Of a stretch of DNA of 64,000 nucleotides, positions 27,498 to 36,288 are shown one piece after another. The DNA comes from Pseudomonas lalkuanensis (lineage in GTDB: Bacteria > Pseudomonadota > Gammaproteobacteria > Pseudomonadales > Pseudomonadaceae). The notes beneath the pieces were generated by a model. That model did not search any database. It saw nothing but the letters and a program-made list of their open reading frames with translations, and had not been told where the DNA came from. Position 1 is the first letter of the stretch; each line of letters begins with the position of its first letter. The position numbers and the translations under genes are program-made. The stretch lies in contig NZ_CP043311.1 in the NCBI RefSeq assembly GCF_008807375.1, forward strand, positions 2,522,001 through 2,586,000. Direction: 5' to 3'.

Positions 27498-28345
27498 GAG
27501 TCATCCGCTCCGCAGAGCGCTTTCAACCTTCCCACCAACTCCTCCTCCGCACGCCCCAATCCCTTGCGCCCGTAGAGTGCCAGCCGCAATCCCTGTATCT
27601 CCGGCAGGTCCTCTTCCTTGCCGAGCAGCCGATGCTCCGGCCCCAGCACGCGCAACGGCAGCAGGCTGACGCCCAGACCCGCCGCCACCGCCGCGCGCAC
27701 GCTGGCCAGGCTGGCGCTGGAGTAGGCGATGCGCCAGCGCCGGCCCTGCACATCGAGACCGTGGAGCATCTCGTTGCGATACAACCCGCCACTGGGGAAC
27801 ACCACCAGGGGCAGCGGCTCGCGGCCGTAGGCCGGGCGGGAGGTGCTGTCCACCCAGCCAAGGGGTTCCGGCCAGGAGGCCAGGCTGTCGCCGCCGTCGC
27901 CCATGCGCTTGACCAGCAGCAGGTCGAACTCGCCGCCCTGGTACAGGCGCAGCAGTTCCGGGCTGAGGCCGCTGGTCACCTCCAGGCGCACGCCGGGCCA
28001 GGCGGCGGAGAATTCCGCGAGTACCGGCATCAGGCGTTCGGCGGCGAAGTCCTCGGGCACTCCCAGGCGCAGCACACCGCTGCCGGGCTGGTGGCGCAGC
28101 ACCTCGGCGGCTTCGTCCTGCAGGGCGAGGATGCGCCGGGCGTAGCCGAGCAACTGTTCGCCTTCGGCGGTTGCCACCACCTGGCGCTGGCTGCGATCCA
28201 GCAGGCGGCAGCCGAGGCTTTCTTCCAGCCGGCGCAATTGCTGGCTGACGGTGGACTGGGTGAGGTGCAGGCGTTCGGCGGCGCGGGTGAAGTTCCCGCA
28301 GTCGGCGACGGCGACGAAGCTGCGCAGGAGGAGGGGATCGAACAT
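27473..28345 (-). CDS. LysR-family transcriptional regulator
   Basis: A 290-residue LysR regulator. The N-terminal winged helix-turn-helix is residues about 3-60 (LLRSFVAVADCGNFTRAAERL, QSTVSQQLRRLEESLG) and the substrate-binding domain follows. The start MFDPLLL is the family-typical one; an upstream extension is open but unconserved. The C-terminal SCGGEFIR and the TAA stop come from a REP-like repeat, so the original end has been replaced or extended. It is divergent from the ankyrin/deaminase/transporter operon and probably controls it. The effector is unknown. Confidence 0.88.
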   Translation of the reverse strand: MFDPLLLRSFVAVADCGNFTRAAERLHLTQSTVSQQLRRLEESLGCRLLDRSQRQVVATAEGEQLLGYARRILALQDEAAEVLRHQPGSGVLRLGVPEDFAAERLMPVLAEFSAAWPGVRLEVTSGLSPELLRLYQGGEFDLLLVKRMGDGGDSLASWPEPLGWVDSTSRPAYGREPLPLVVFPSGGLYRNEMLHGLDVQGRRWRIAYSSASLASVRAAVAAGLGVSLLPLRVLGPEHRLLGKEEDLPEIQGLRLALYGRKGLGRAEEELVGRLKALCGADDSCGGEFIR

Positions 28346-28358
28346 GGATGTATTCCAT

Positions 28359-28375
28359 ATGCCACTGATAGGCAT
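28359..28375. promoter_or_regulatory. Candidate LysR operator
   Basis: ATGCCACTGATAGGCAT: a perfect five-base inverted repeat with a seven-base spacer that fits the T-N11-A pattern of LysR sites. It lies in the 104-base divergent gap, 14 bases from the LysR start. Confidence 0.5.
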
Positions 28376-28449
28376 GGTTATATTTAATTTCAGAATACCT
28401 GACCAGCCGGACATAATTTCGCGCATTCGACCAAGTGCGGAGGCGAACC

Positions 28450-29118
28450 ATGAAAGCCGGACTCATCCAGTGCCTGTTCCTGGCCAGCGGCCTGCTGTTG
28501 GCGACACAGGCCAGGGCCGATGACAGCGCCGCCCAACGCCTGCTGCAGGCTGCCGGAGCGGGTGACCTGGGCAGCGTCGACGGCCTGCTGCAACAGGGCG
28601 TGCCGGTGGATGTGCGCGACGGCCAGGGCAACACGCCCCTGCTGCTCGCCACCGCCGCCAACCGGGTGGACGTGGCCCGCCGGCTGATCGAGGCCGGCGC
28701 TGACGTCAACCTGCAGAACCGCATGCAGGACAGCGCCTACCTGCTGGCGGGCGCCAGTGGACACCAGCAGATCCTCGAACTGACCCTGGCCCACGGCGCC
28801 GATCTGCGCAGCACCAACCGTTTCGGCGGCACCGCGCTGATTCCCGCCTGCGAGCGTGGCCATGTGGACACCGTGCGCACCCTCATCGCTGCCGGTGTCG
28901 ACCTCGACCACGTCAACAAGCTCGGTTGGACCTGCCTGCTGGAGGCCGTGCTGCTGGGCGACGGCGGACCGGCCCACCAGCGCATCGTCGAACTGCTGAT
29001 CGCCGCCGATGCCGACCTCGACCTGCCCGACAACGAAGGCGTCACCCCCTTGCAACATGCCGAACAGCGCGGCCAGCAGGCCATCGCCGCCAGGCTGCGC
29101 GCCGCTGGCGCCCGCTGA
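28450..29118 (+). CDS. Exported ankyrin-repeat protein
   Basis: A 222-residue protein with a signal peptide (LIQCLFLASGLLLATQARA) followed by about five ankyrin repeats (for example GNTPLLLATAANRVDVARRL and GTALIPACERGHVDTVRTLI). The mature protein should be periplasmic. The ATG at 28450 has GGAGGCG nine bases upstream. It is first in an operon with a deaminase and a CynX/NimT-type transporter, and divergent from a LysR regulator. Ankyrin folds bind proteins; its partner is not evident from sequence. Confidence 0.8.
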   Translation: MKAGLIQCLFLASGLLLATQARADDSAAQRLLQAAGAGDLGSVDGLLQQGVPVDVRDGQGNTPLLLATAANRVDVARRLIEAGADVNLQNRMQDSAYLLAGASGHQQILELTLAHGADLRSTNRFGGTALIPACERGHVDTVRTLIAAGVDLDHVNKLGWTCLLEAVLLGDGGPAHQRIVELLIAADADLDLPDNEGVTPLQHAEQRGQQAIAARLRAAGAR

Positions 29119-29134
29119 TTGATGGAGTTTCCCC

Positions 29135-29596
29135 ATGTCCGATGATCGCAACTACCTGGAACAGGCCGTGGAGCTGGCACGGCAGAACGTGGAGCAGGGC
29201 GGTCGCCCGTTCGGCGCGCTGCTGGTGCGTGAAGGCCAGGTGCTGGCCCGCGCGGTGAATGAAATCCACCTGACCCAGGACCCCACCTGCCACGCCGAAC
29301 TCCAGGCCATCCGCGCCGCCAGCCGGCAACTGGGCCCACGCCTGGATGGCTGCGTGATCTACGCCAGCGGCCAGCCGTGTCCCATGTGTCTGGCGGCCAT
29401 GCATATGTGCGGCGTGAGCCGCGTGGTGTTCGCTGCGGCCAATGCGGTGGGCGAGCCTTTCGGCCTGTCCACTGCGGCCGTGTACCAGCAGATGGCGCTG
29501 CCTCTGGAAGCACAGAAGCTGGACATCCAGCACCTGCCGCAACCGGCCATGAGCGAAGTCTATGCGCGCTGGCAGGCCCTGCATGCCGCGCGCTGA
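29135..29596 (+). CDS. CMP/dCMP-type nucleoside or base deaminase
   Basis: A 153-residue zinc deaminase. The Zn site is TCHAELQAI (His plus catalytic Glu) and QPCPMCLAAM (two Cys ligands). The AANAVGEPFGL region resembles guanine deaminase/TadA-like proteins rather than cytidine deaminase. The exact substrate (guanine, cytosine-like base or other amine) cannot be set from sequence. It starts 16 bases after the ankyrin gene and overlaps the transporter gene start by 14 bases, so all three are co-transcribed. Confidence 0.8.
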   Translation: MSDDRNYLEQAVELARQNVEQGGRPFGALLVREGQVLARAVNEIHLTQDPTCHAELQAIRAASRQLGPRLDGCVIYASGQPCPMCLAAMHMCGVSRVVFAAANAVGEPFGLSTAAVYQQMALPLEAQKLDIQHLPQPAMSEVYARWQALHAAR

Positions 29597-30779
29597 CCGT
29601 CTCGATAACCTCGCCGCCTGGGCGCTGCTGGTGGTCGTGGGGCTGAACCTGCGGCCCATCCTCGCCTCGGTCAGCCCACTCCTGGCGGACATCCGCAGCG
29701 CCACCGGAATGGGCTTCCAGACCGCCGCGCTGCTGACCACGCTGCCGGTCATCTGCATGGGCCTGGTGGCGCTGCTGAGCAACCGCCTGGGTGGTCTGGG
29801 AGAACGGCGTGGCATCGGTCTCGGACTCGGGCTGATCGCCGGCGCCTGCCTGGCGCGGCTGCTGTGTGGCCAGGCCGGCCCGCTGCTGGCGACCGCCTTG
29901 CTGGGTGGCGCCGGTGTGGCGCTGATCCAGGCACTGCTGCCCGCGGTGATCAAGCGCCGTTTCGAGGGCCGGGTGGCGTTGGCCATGGGCGTGTATTCCG
30001 CCTCCCTGATGGGCGGTGGTGGCATGGCAGCGCTGACTAGCCCGTTGTTGGCCCATCACTTCGAGCACTGGCAGGCGGGGCTTGGGCTCTGGCTGGTGCC
30101 GGCGTTGCTGGCCCTGGTGCTTTGGCTGTCGCGCCCCTTGCCGAGCCCTGCGCCTGTATCCGGCGGCCGGTCCGTGAGCTTCATGGGCAATCGCCGCGCC
30201 TGGCTGCTCGCCCTGTATTTCGGCCTGGTCAACTGCGGCTACATGAGCATGGTGGCCTGGCTGCCGGCCTACTATCAGCAACTGGGCTGGAGCCCGACCC
30301 GCAGCGGCTCGCTGCTGGCCTTCATGACCATCTTCCAGGTGATCGCGGCCCTGGGCATGCCCGCCCTGGCGCAACGCGGCACGGACCGCCGACCGCTGCT
30401 GTCGGTGAGCCTGATCGCCCAGGCGGTGGGCTTCGCCGGGCTGATCTGGGCGCCCCTGGAACTGTTCGCCCTGTGGATCGCCCTGATCGGCTACGGCCTG
30501 GGCGCGTGCTTCGCCCTCAGCCTGATTCTCACCCTCGATCATCGCCGCGATCCGCGTGAGGCGGGCCAGCTGGCCGCCTTCGTGCAGGGCGTGGGCTTCC
30601 TGATCAATGCCGTGTCGCCCTGGCTCAGCGGTTGGCTGCGGGAGGTCACCGGCAGCTTCACTGCCGCCTGGCTGGTGCTGGTGGTCGGCGTGCTGCTGAT
30701 GCTGGGGGTGACCCGGCTGTTCAGCCCGGCCAGCTATCGCCCGGCAATGGCCAAGGAGCCGGTGGCCGAACTGGGATAG
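29583..30779 (+). CDS. MFS transporter, CynX/NimT family
   Basis: A 398-residue protein with 12 predicted membrane helices, opening with the CynX/NimT signature LLVVVGLNLRPILASVSPLL. The family includes the cyanate transporter CynX and the 2-nitroimidazole exporter NimT. The ATG at 29583 overlaps the deaminase 3' end by 14 bases. With a deaminase alongside, export or import of a nitrogen heterocycle is a reasonable guess, but only a guess. Confidence 0.85.
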   Translation: MPRADRLDNLAAWALLVVVGLNLRPILASVSPLLADIRSATGMGFQTAALLTTLPVICMGLVALLSNRLGGLGERRGIGLGLGLIAGACLARLLCGQAGPLLATALLGGAGVALIQALLPAVIKRRFEGRVALAMGVYSASLMGGGGMAALTSPLLAHHFEHWQAGLGLWLVPALLALVLWLSRPLPSPAPVSGGRSVSFMGNRRAWLLALYFGLVNCGYMSMVAWLPAYYQQLGWSPTRSGSLLAFMTIFQVIAALGMPALAQRGTDRRPLLSVSLIAQAVGFAGLIWAPLELFALWIALIGYGLGACFALSLILTLDHRRDPREAGQLAAFVQGVGFLINAVSPWLSGWLREVTGSFTAAWLVLVVGVLLMLGVTRLFSPASYRPAMAKEPVAELG

Positions 30780-30820
30780 GAGTCCCAACCTGATCCACCC
30801 AGCAGGGCTGTTGCGCAGTC

Positions 30821-30903
30821 CGGTAGGGGGCGCCATGCGCACCGGCGGTCAGACGTGGTGCCGAAGTCGATCCCGGAATCGGTGCGCACAGCGCACCCTA
30901 CGG
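30821..30903. repeat. Inverted pair of GTAGGG(T/G)GCGC elements
   Basis: Left arm CGGTAGGGGGCGCCATGCGC, right arm GGTGCGCACAGCGCACCCTA then CGG, about 40 bases apart and inverted. Same family as 7767 and 63443. Confidence 0.7.
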
Positions 30904-31010
30904 CCGCCGGATAGCCGGTCCCGCACAGTGCGCCATCTGCGGCTATACCACTGAAAAGGCCCCCGCAAGCGGCACCAGCCGTGGCTTCGAGGGCCATTTG
31001 GGAGAGCCGC

Positions 31011-31754
31011 ATGCCAGAAACTGCCAGAACCGCAATCGTCACCGGAGCCTCCCGGGGTATCGGCGCCGCCATTGCGCGCCGTCTCGCAGCCGACGGTATC
31101 CAGGTGGTCGTCAATTACGCCACGCGGCCGGAAGCCGCCGAGCGGGTGGTGGACGAAATCAGGCGGGCGGGTGGCAGGGCGTATCCGGTGCTGGCCGATG
31201 TCAGCGACCCGGTCGCGGTCGCGGTGTTGTTCGACCAGACGGAATTGGAGTTCGGCGCCATCGACATCCTGGTGAACAACGCCGGGGTGATCCAGCCTGG
31301 CCTGGTGCCGCTGGCCGATACCGAAGTGGCGCTCTACGACCGGATGTTCGCCATCAACACGCGCGGAACCTTCAACACCCTCAAGATGGCTGCCTCGCGC
31401 CTGCGCAACGGCGGGCGCATCGTCAACCTGTCCAGCAGCGTGGTGGGGATGGGGCTGCCGGGCTATGCCGTCTACGCGGCGTCCAAGGCGGCGGTGGAAA
31501 CCATGAGCACGATCTTCGCCCGCGAATTGCGTGGCCGCTGCATCTCGGTCAACTGCGTGGCGCCGGGCCCCACGGCCACCAACCTGTTCCTCGACGGCAA
31601 ACCCCCGGAGCTGGTAGAACGCCTGACCAAGCAGGCTCCGCTGGAGCGACTGGGCAACCCGGAGGACATCGCCAACCTGGTGGCTTTCCTGGTGGGCCCG
31701 GAGGGCGCCTGGGTGAATGGCCAGACATTGCGCGTCAATGGCGGCATCATCTGA
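31011..31754 (+). CDS. Short-chain dehydrogenase/reductase
   Basis: A 247-residue classical SDR. The nucleotide-binding TGASRGIGAAIA is at about 12-23, NNAG at about 85-92, catalytic Ser in NLSSSVVG and Tyr/Lys in YAVYAASKAA, and the family C-terminus GAWVNGQTLRVNGGI is intact. It resembles 3-oxoacyl-ACP reductase-like SDRs; the substrate is unknown. The ATG at 31011 has GGGAG upstream. It appears to stand alone between two repeat-bearing gaps. Confidence 0.88.
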   Translation: MPETARTAIVTGASRGIGAAIARRLAADGIQVVVNYATRPEAAERVVDEIRRAGGRAYPVLADVSDPVAVAVLFDQTELEFGAIDILVNNAGVIQPGLVPLADTEVALYDRMFAINTRGTFNTLKMAASRLRNGGRIVNLSSSVVGMGLPGYAVYAASKAAVETMSTIFARELRGRCISVNCVAPGPTATNLFLDGKPPELVERLTKQAPLERLGNPEDIANLVAFLVGPEGAWVNGQTLRVNGGII

Positions 31755-31820
31755 GAGCCTGCCCATGATCGGCTGCGCATCGGAACAGCAGCGTTGCGAA
31801 TGGCTTCGGGCTGGTTCATT
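31755..31820. repeat. Degenerate relic related to the element at 39917-40080
   Basis: Shares CTGCGCATCGG, then a partly matching GCGTTG...GGC(T/C)TC stretch, then TCATTTGCAGCTCG against TCATTTACAACTCG in the longer element, with an internal deletion and no recognisable inverted ends. It lies directly after the SDR stop. Confidence 0.4.
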
Positions 31821-31850
31821 TGCAGCTCGCGCGAACCACGAGGAGGTTGC

Positions 31851-32177
31851 ATGAACGGCTATCAACTCACCCTCTACACCCAGCAGAACCGCCGCCACGA
31901 GGGCAAGATGCTCGCCGACTGGATCGTCGGCCTGGCCATGGATATGGGTCTGCGCGGTGCCACCCTGGTTTCCGGTATCGAAGGGTTCGGGCATACCAAG
32001 CACTTCCATTCCCATCACTTCTTCGAGATGGCCGACCAGCCGATGCTGATCCTCATGGCCCTCAGCGAGGCGGAGTGCGACGCCCTGCTCAAGCGCCTGG
32101 AAGAGGAGGGCTTGACCTTGTTCTACGTGAAGGTGCCGGCGGAGTTCGGCCTGCTGGGCGCGCCGGTGGATGCCTGA
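31851..32177 (+). CDS. DUF190 family PII-like protein
   Basis: A 108-residue DUF190 protein (LTLYTQQNRRHEGKMLADWI; GATLVSGIEGFGHTKHFHSH). Members adopt the ferredoxin-like fold of PII signal proteins and often sit beside crcB fluoride channels or ion transporters; neither is present here. The ATG at 31851 has GAGGAGG upstream. Its ligand is unknown. Confidence 0.85.
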   Translation: MNGYQLTLYTQQNRRHEGKMLADWIVGLAMDMGLRGATLVSGIEGFGHTKHFHSHHFFEMADQPMLILMALSEAECDALLKRLEEEGLTLFYVKVPAEFGLLGAPVDA

Positions 32178-32226
32178 ACCTTGGCTCTGCGACAATCTTC
32201 GCTTCCACTACCTGCAAGGCCGCCCG

Positions 32227-32442
32227 ATGAACCCCGAAGACCTGCTGCTCCTGGTCACCCGCGAGATGCCCTACGGCAAGTACAAGGGCCGCCTGATCGC
32301 CGACCTGCCCGGCCACTACCTCAACTGGTTCGCTCGCGAAGGCTTCCCCAAGGGCGAGATCGGACGGCTGCTGATGCTCATGCAGGAGATCGACCACAAC
32401 GGGTTGAAGCCGTTGCTGGAGCCATTGCGCAAGAGGCGTTGA
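32227..32442 (+). CDS. DUF3820 family small protein
   Basis: A 71-residue protein with the DUF3820 core MPYGKYKGRLIADLPGHYLN and WFAREGFPKGEIGRLL. The family is sometimes labelled quorum-sensing-regulated virulence factor, and its biochemical role is not known to me. The ATG at 32227 is chosen because the conserved part begins at once; an in-frame ATG at 32170 overlaps the DUF190 stop and would add 19 residues. Only 49 bases separate it from DUF190, so they may be co-transcribed. Confidence 0.8.
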   Translation: MNPEDLLLLVTREMPYGKYKGRLIADLPGHYLNWFAREGFPKGEIGRLLMLMQEIDHNGLKPLLEPLRKRR

Positions 32443-32457
32443 AGCAGCCCACGGCCT

Positions 32458-32497
32458 TTACCCTCTCCCTTCATGGAGAGCGGACGGGGGAGAGGGA
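32458..32497. repeat. CCCTCTCCC/GGAGAGGG REP-like element in a 307-base gap
   Basis: TTACCCTCTCCCTTCATGG, then AGAGCGGACGGGGGAGAGGG. The rest of the gap 32443-32749 is the leader of the porin gene; I see no further gene in it. Confidence 0.75.
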
Positions 32498-32749
32498 GAT
32501 GGCCCGCTCAGCGCTAACCCGCCAATTCCGTCCGATAATCGCCCATCCCGCCGTACCCCATTCCCTCATCAGCCGCTCTAGCTCAGGGCAGGCGTCATTG
32601 TTCTCGATTCGCAAACACTCATATCGCTGAAACCGGAATTGTTGGAGGTGAGGGCCGCTTGTAGCTTGCGACCCAACCGGACAGCCGGGCCCGCACTGCC
32701 AGCGGGGCGCGTCCGCATCAGGCTGACTAATAACAACAAGGTAGCTGCC

Positions 32750-34099
32750 ATGATCCCTCGCAAGCATCGTTCCGCAATCTCCCTGTTCGCCCCGGTCCTG
32801 GCGGCCGCCGCACTGTTCCCCCACATCATCCAGGCCGCCGAGCCGGGTCCGTCCGGTTCGCTGTTTCGCAGCGCCTTCGGTGACGGCCTGGAAAAGGATT
32901 ACGGCATCAAGGTCCATGGCTGGGCCCAGGCCGGTTGGATCTACAACGACAACGGCAGTGACGACGTGAGCAAGCAGGCCTTCTTCAACAACGACGAAGG
33001 TTTCAACCTCAACCAGTTCGCCCTGGCCATCGAGAAGACGCCCAAGGGCAACGTGGTGGGCCGTGTCGGCCCGTTTCCGGGGCCGATGCCGCAGGAAGCC
33101 GACTGGGGCTTCAACGTCACCGCGCTCTATGGCAAGGACGCGCGCTTCTTCAAGACCTATGGCTTCGACGAAGACCTGGGCGTCAACCGCAGCGCCGACG
33201 CCAACGACGAGAACTTCAACATCGCCCAGGCCTACCTGGACTTCTACCTCCCGGTGCTCGGCGGCTCCAACCTGATGCTCGGCGTCTTCCACACGCCGCT
33301 GGAGAACGAGATCGGCTTCGCCCTGGGCAGCCCGGCCCCGGCGGACTTCTACAGCCACACCTATTCGTTCATGCACGGCCCGGCCAAGCACACCGGCGCG
33401 CTTTACTCCTTCAAGCTGCCCCAGGAGGAGAGCGGCAGCATGCTCGGTTTCGAACTGGGCCTGGTGCAGGGCTGGAACAATATGCAGGACCCCAACGGCG
33501 ACCCGGACCTGATCGCCAACCTGCGCTGGCGCTCGGCCGACTTCCGCACCTGGGTGGATTGGGAAAACATCTACGGCAACGGCGCGGGCGACAGCTTCGC
33601 CGAATGCGCCTGCGGCTCGCCGATTCCGGCCGGCACCAGGGACGAGGACCTGACCCGCTACGCCTCCTACCTGACGGTTTCCCATGTGCTCGACGAGCGC
33701 AACCGGGTCGCCGTGGAGTTCAACTACGGTCAGCAGGAAGACGCGGCCTTCGCCGCTTTCGCCAACAAGGGCAACGCCCATTGGTACGGCACTGACGTCA
33801 ACTGGTACCACCGCCTGGGCGACAACCTGATGTGGAACAGCCGCGCCGAGTGGTTCTACACCGACGCCCCGGTGCACGTGGTGATGGCCAACATCGACCC
33901 GCAGACCGGCATCCCCGACCCGAGCTGGGGCAGCTTCTACGGCTTCACCACCAACCTGGCCTGGACGCCGGTGCCCAACGTCCGCCTGCGCCCCGAACTG
34001 CGCTACGACATCCACAGCGGCAACGGCCGCGACGCCTTCGGCGATGGCCGCGAAGACAGCCAATTGGTGGGCTCCTTCGACATCACCGTCTTCTTCTGA
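32750..34099 (+). CDS. Outer-membrane beta-barrel porin (OmpL-like, BBP2 type)
   Basis: A 449-residue protein with a signal peptide (ISLFAPVLAAAALFPHIIQAAE) and a C-terminal strand LVGSFDITVFF ending in Phe. Aromatic/Gly-rich alternating strands (VHGWAQAGWIYNDNGS) and short turns indicate a barrel of the BBP2/OmpL type. It is followed 82 bases later by a five-gene ABC importer with no terminator evident, so it probably passes the ABC substrate across the outer membrane. ATG 32750 is chosen because the signal peptide begins there. Confidence 0.75.
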   Translation: MIPRKHRSAISLFAPVLAAAALFPHIIQAAEPGPSGSLFRSAFGDGLEKDYGIKVHGWAQAGWIYNDNGSDDVSKQAFFNNDEGFNLNQFALAIEKTPKGNVVGRVGPFPGPMPQEADWGFNVTALYGKDARFFKTYGFDEDLGVNRSADANDENFNIAQAYLDFYLPVLGGSNLMLGVFHTPLENEIGFALGSPAPADFYSHTYSFMHGPAKHTGALYSFKLPQEESGSMLGFELGLVQGWNNMQDPNGDPDLIANLRWRSADFRTWVDWENIYGNGAGDSFAECACGSPIPAGTRDEDLTRYASYLTVSHVLDERNRVAVEFNYGQQEDAAFAAFANKGNAHWYGTDVNWYHRLGDNLMWNSRAEWFYTDAPVHVVMANIDPQTGIPDPSWGSFYGFTTNLAWTPVPNVRLRPELRYDIHSGNGRDAFGDGREDSQLVGSFDITVFF

Positions 34100-34181
34100 T
34101 CCGGCTCCCGACCACTGCCCTCCCGGCCGGGCGCCAACGTGCGTTCGCGCCGGAACTCATCCTTCCGTCGAGGTATCCGTC

Positions 34182-35492
34182 ATGGACAACAACAAGAAAC
34201 TCCTCGGTGCCGGGCTTTCCCGGCGTGATTTCCTGCGGGCCAGCGGCGTCGTGGCTGGCGGCTCGCTGCTCGCAGGCTTTTCTTCAGCTCCGCTGCTGGC
34301 GGCGGAAAAGGTCATCCGCATCGGCTACGTCAGCCCGCAGACCGGGCCGTTGGCCCCCTTCGCCGCCGCGGACGCCTACATCATCGAGAGCCTGGCGTCG
34401 GTGCTGAAGAACAGCATCACCGTGGGCGGCCAGCGCTGCCGTCTGGAGGTAATCGTCAAGGACAGTCAGTCCAACCCCAACCGCGCCGCCGAGGTGGCCA
34501 ACGAGCTGATCCTTTCCGACGGCATCGACCTGATGCTGGTGTCGTCCACCCCGGAAACCACCAACCCGGTGTCGGACCAGTGCGAGATCAACGAAATCCC
34601 CTGCATTTCCACCGTGGCGCCCTGGCAGCCCTGGTTCTTCACCCGTGGCGGCAAGCCGGATGAAGGCTTCCAGTGGACCTACCACTTCTTCTGGGGCCTG
34701 GAAGACGTGATCGCCACCTATACCGCCATGTGGGGCGGCATGGGCAGCAACAAGGTGATCGGTGGCCTGTTCCCCAACGACGGCGACGGCAATGCCTGGG
34801 GCGACAGCAAGCTGGGCTTCCCGCCGGTGCTCTCGCAGAAGGGCTTCCAACTGGTGGACCCGGGGCGCTTCCAGAGCCTGACCGACGACTTCTCCGCGCA
34901 GATTTCCGCCTTCAAGAAGGCCGAGGCGGAGATCGTCACAGGCGTGGTCATCCCGCCGGACCTCACCACCTTCTGGACCCAGGCGCGCCAGCAGGGCTTC
35001 CAGCCCAAGGCCATGTCGGTGGGCAAGGCGCTGCTGTTCCCCTCGGCGGTGGAGGCACTGGGCAAGGCAGGGCACAACCTTTCCACGGAAATCTGGTGGA
35101 GCCCCAGCCATCCCTTCAGTTCATCGCTCAATGGCCTCACCGCCGGGCAACTGGCCGAGCGTTACACCAAGGCCACCGGCAAGCAGTGGACCCAGCCGCT
35201 GGGTTTCGTCCATGCGCTGTTCGAGCTGGCGGTGGACATCCTCCAGCGCACCGAGGAAGTGGGTAATCCCGAGGCCACCCGCAATGCGCTGCTGAAGACC
35301 GAGTTGAACACCGTGGTCGGCCCGGTGAGCTGGAAGAGCGGTCCGGTGAAGAACGTCGCCAAGACGCCGCTGGTGTCCGGCCAGTGGCGTCTGGGCGGGC
35401 CCTTCACCTACGACCTGGTGATCACCAGCAACCAGACCGCGCCGCAGATTCCCGTTGGTGGGGAGATGCAGGCGATCACTTACGGCGGCTGA
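34182..35492 (+). CDS. ABC importer substrate-binding protein (branched-chain amino acid/amide type)
   Basis: A 436-residue Peripla_BP_6 protein. The N-terminus SRRDFLRASG followed by a hydrophobic run is a twin-arginine signal, and the mature part opens with IRIGYVSPQTGPLAPF, the LivJ-like fold. It is followed by two ATPases and two permeases of LivG/F/H/M type. The ligand is not determined by the sequence; urea, amides and aromatic acids are all known for this family. Confidence 0.85.
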   Translation: MDNNKKLLGAGLSRRDFLRASGVVAGGSLLAGFSSAPLLAAEKVIRIGYVSPQTGPLAPFAAADAYIIESLASVLKNSITVGGQRCRLEVIVKDSQSNPNRAAEVANELILSDGIDLMLVSSTPETTNPVSDQCEINEIPCISTVAPWQPWFFTRGGKPDEGFQWTYHFFWGLEDVIATYTAMWGGMGSNKVIGGLFPNDGDGNAWGDSKLGFPPVLSQKGFQLVDPGRFQSLTDDFSAQISAFKKAEAEIVTGVVIPPDLTTFWTQARQQGFQPKAMSVGKALLFPSAVEALGKAGHNLSTEIWWSPSHPFSSSLNGLTAGQLAERYTKATGKQWTQPLGFVHALFELAVDILQRTEEVGNPEATRNALLKTELNTVVGPVSWKSGPVKNVAKTPLVSGQWRLGGPFTYDLVITSNQTAPQIPVGGEMQAITYGG

Positions 35493-35499
35493 TTTCTTA

Positions 35500-35538
35500 C
35501 CCCCTCCCCACAGCCCTCTCCCCCACGGGGAGAGGGAG
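35500..35538. repeat. REP-like palindrome inside the ABC operon
   Basis: CCCCCTCCCCACAGCCCTC, then TCCCCCACGGGGAGAGGGAG. It forms a stem in the 69-base gap between the binding-protein gene and the first ATPase gene, where it could reduce expression downstream relative to the abundant binding protein. Confidence 0.75.
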
Positions 35539-35561
35539 CGGTATGAAGCAGGTATCGACAC

Positions 35562-36284
35562 ATGCAACAACTCCTCGTACTGGAGCAGGTGCACAAGCGC
35601 TATGGCTCGGTGAAGGTGACCGACGATCTCAGTCTGGCCCTGGCGCCGGGAGAGGCGTTGGGCATCATCGGGCCCAATGGCGCCGGAAAGAGCACGCTGT
35701 TCAACCTCATCGCCGGGGGCGTCGCCGCCGACAGCGGGCGCATCAGCTTTCAGGGTGAAGACGTCACCCGCGAGCCGGTGTTCAAGCGCTGTCAGCGTGG
35801 CATCGGCCGCTCCCACCAGATTCCCCATCCCTTCGTGAAGATGACCGTGTTCGAGAACCTGCTGGTGGGCGCCACGTTCGGCGCCGGCCAGTCGGAGAAG
35901 GACAGCTACGCCTGGTGCGCGCACATCCTCGAACTCACCGGCCTGATGAAGAAAGCCAACGCCCCGGCCGGTTCGCTCACGCTGCTGGAACGCAAACGCC
36001 TGGAAATGGCCCGCGCCCTGGCCACCCGGCCGCAACTGTTGCTGCTCGACGAGATCGCCGGCGGCCTCACCGAGCCGGAGTGCCTGGAGCTGGTGGGCAC
36101 CATCCAGGGCATCCATCGCTCCGGCACCGCGATCATCTGGATCGAGCACATCGTCCACGCGCTGCTGGCGGTGGTCAGCCGCCTGGCGGTGATCAACTTC
36201 GGCCGCAAGCTGGACGAGGGCGAGCCCAATGCGGTGATGGCCAATCCGAAGGTGCAGGAAATCTACATGGGCATCGGGAGCTGA
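35562..36284 (+). CDS. LivG-type ABC ATPase
   Basis: A 240-residue ATPase with Walker A GPNGAGKST at about residues 37-45, Walker B LLLLDEIAGGLT, and the H-loop histidine in IWIEHIVHALL. The C-loop signature is atypical, reading GSLTLLERKRLEMARAL. It is one of two ATPases of the branched-chain-type importer. The stop is four bases before the livF-type gene. Confidence 0.9.
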   Translation: MQQLLVLEQVHKRYGSVKVTDDLSLALAPGEALGIIGPNGAGKSTLFNLIAGGVAADSGRISFQGEDVTREPVFKRCQRGIGRSHQIPHPFVKMTVFENLLVGATFGAGQSEKDSYAWCAHILELTGLMKKANAPAGSLTLLERKRLEMARALATRPQLLLLDEIAGGLTEPECLELVGTIQGIHRSGTAIIWIEHIVHALLAVVSRLAVINFGRKLDEGEPNAVMANPKVQEIYMGIGS

Positions 36285-36288
36285 AGGC

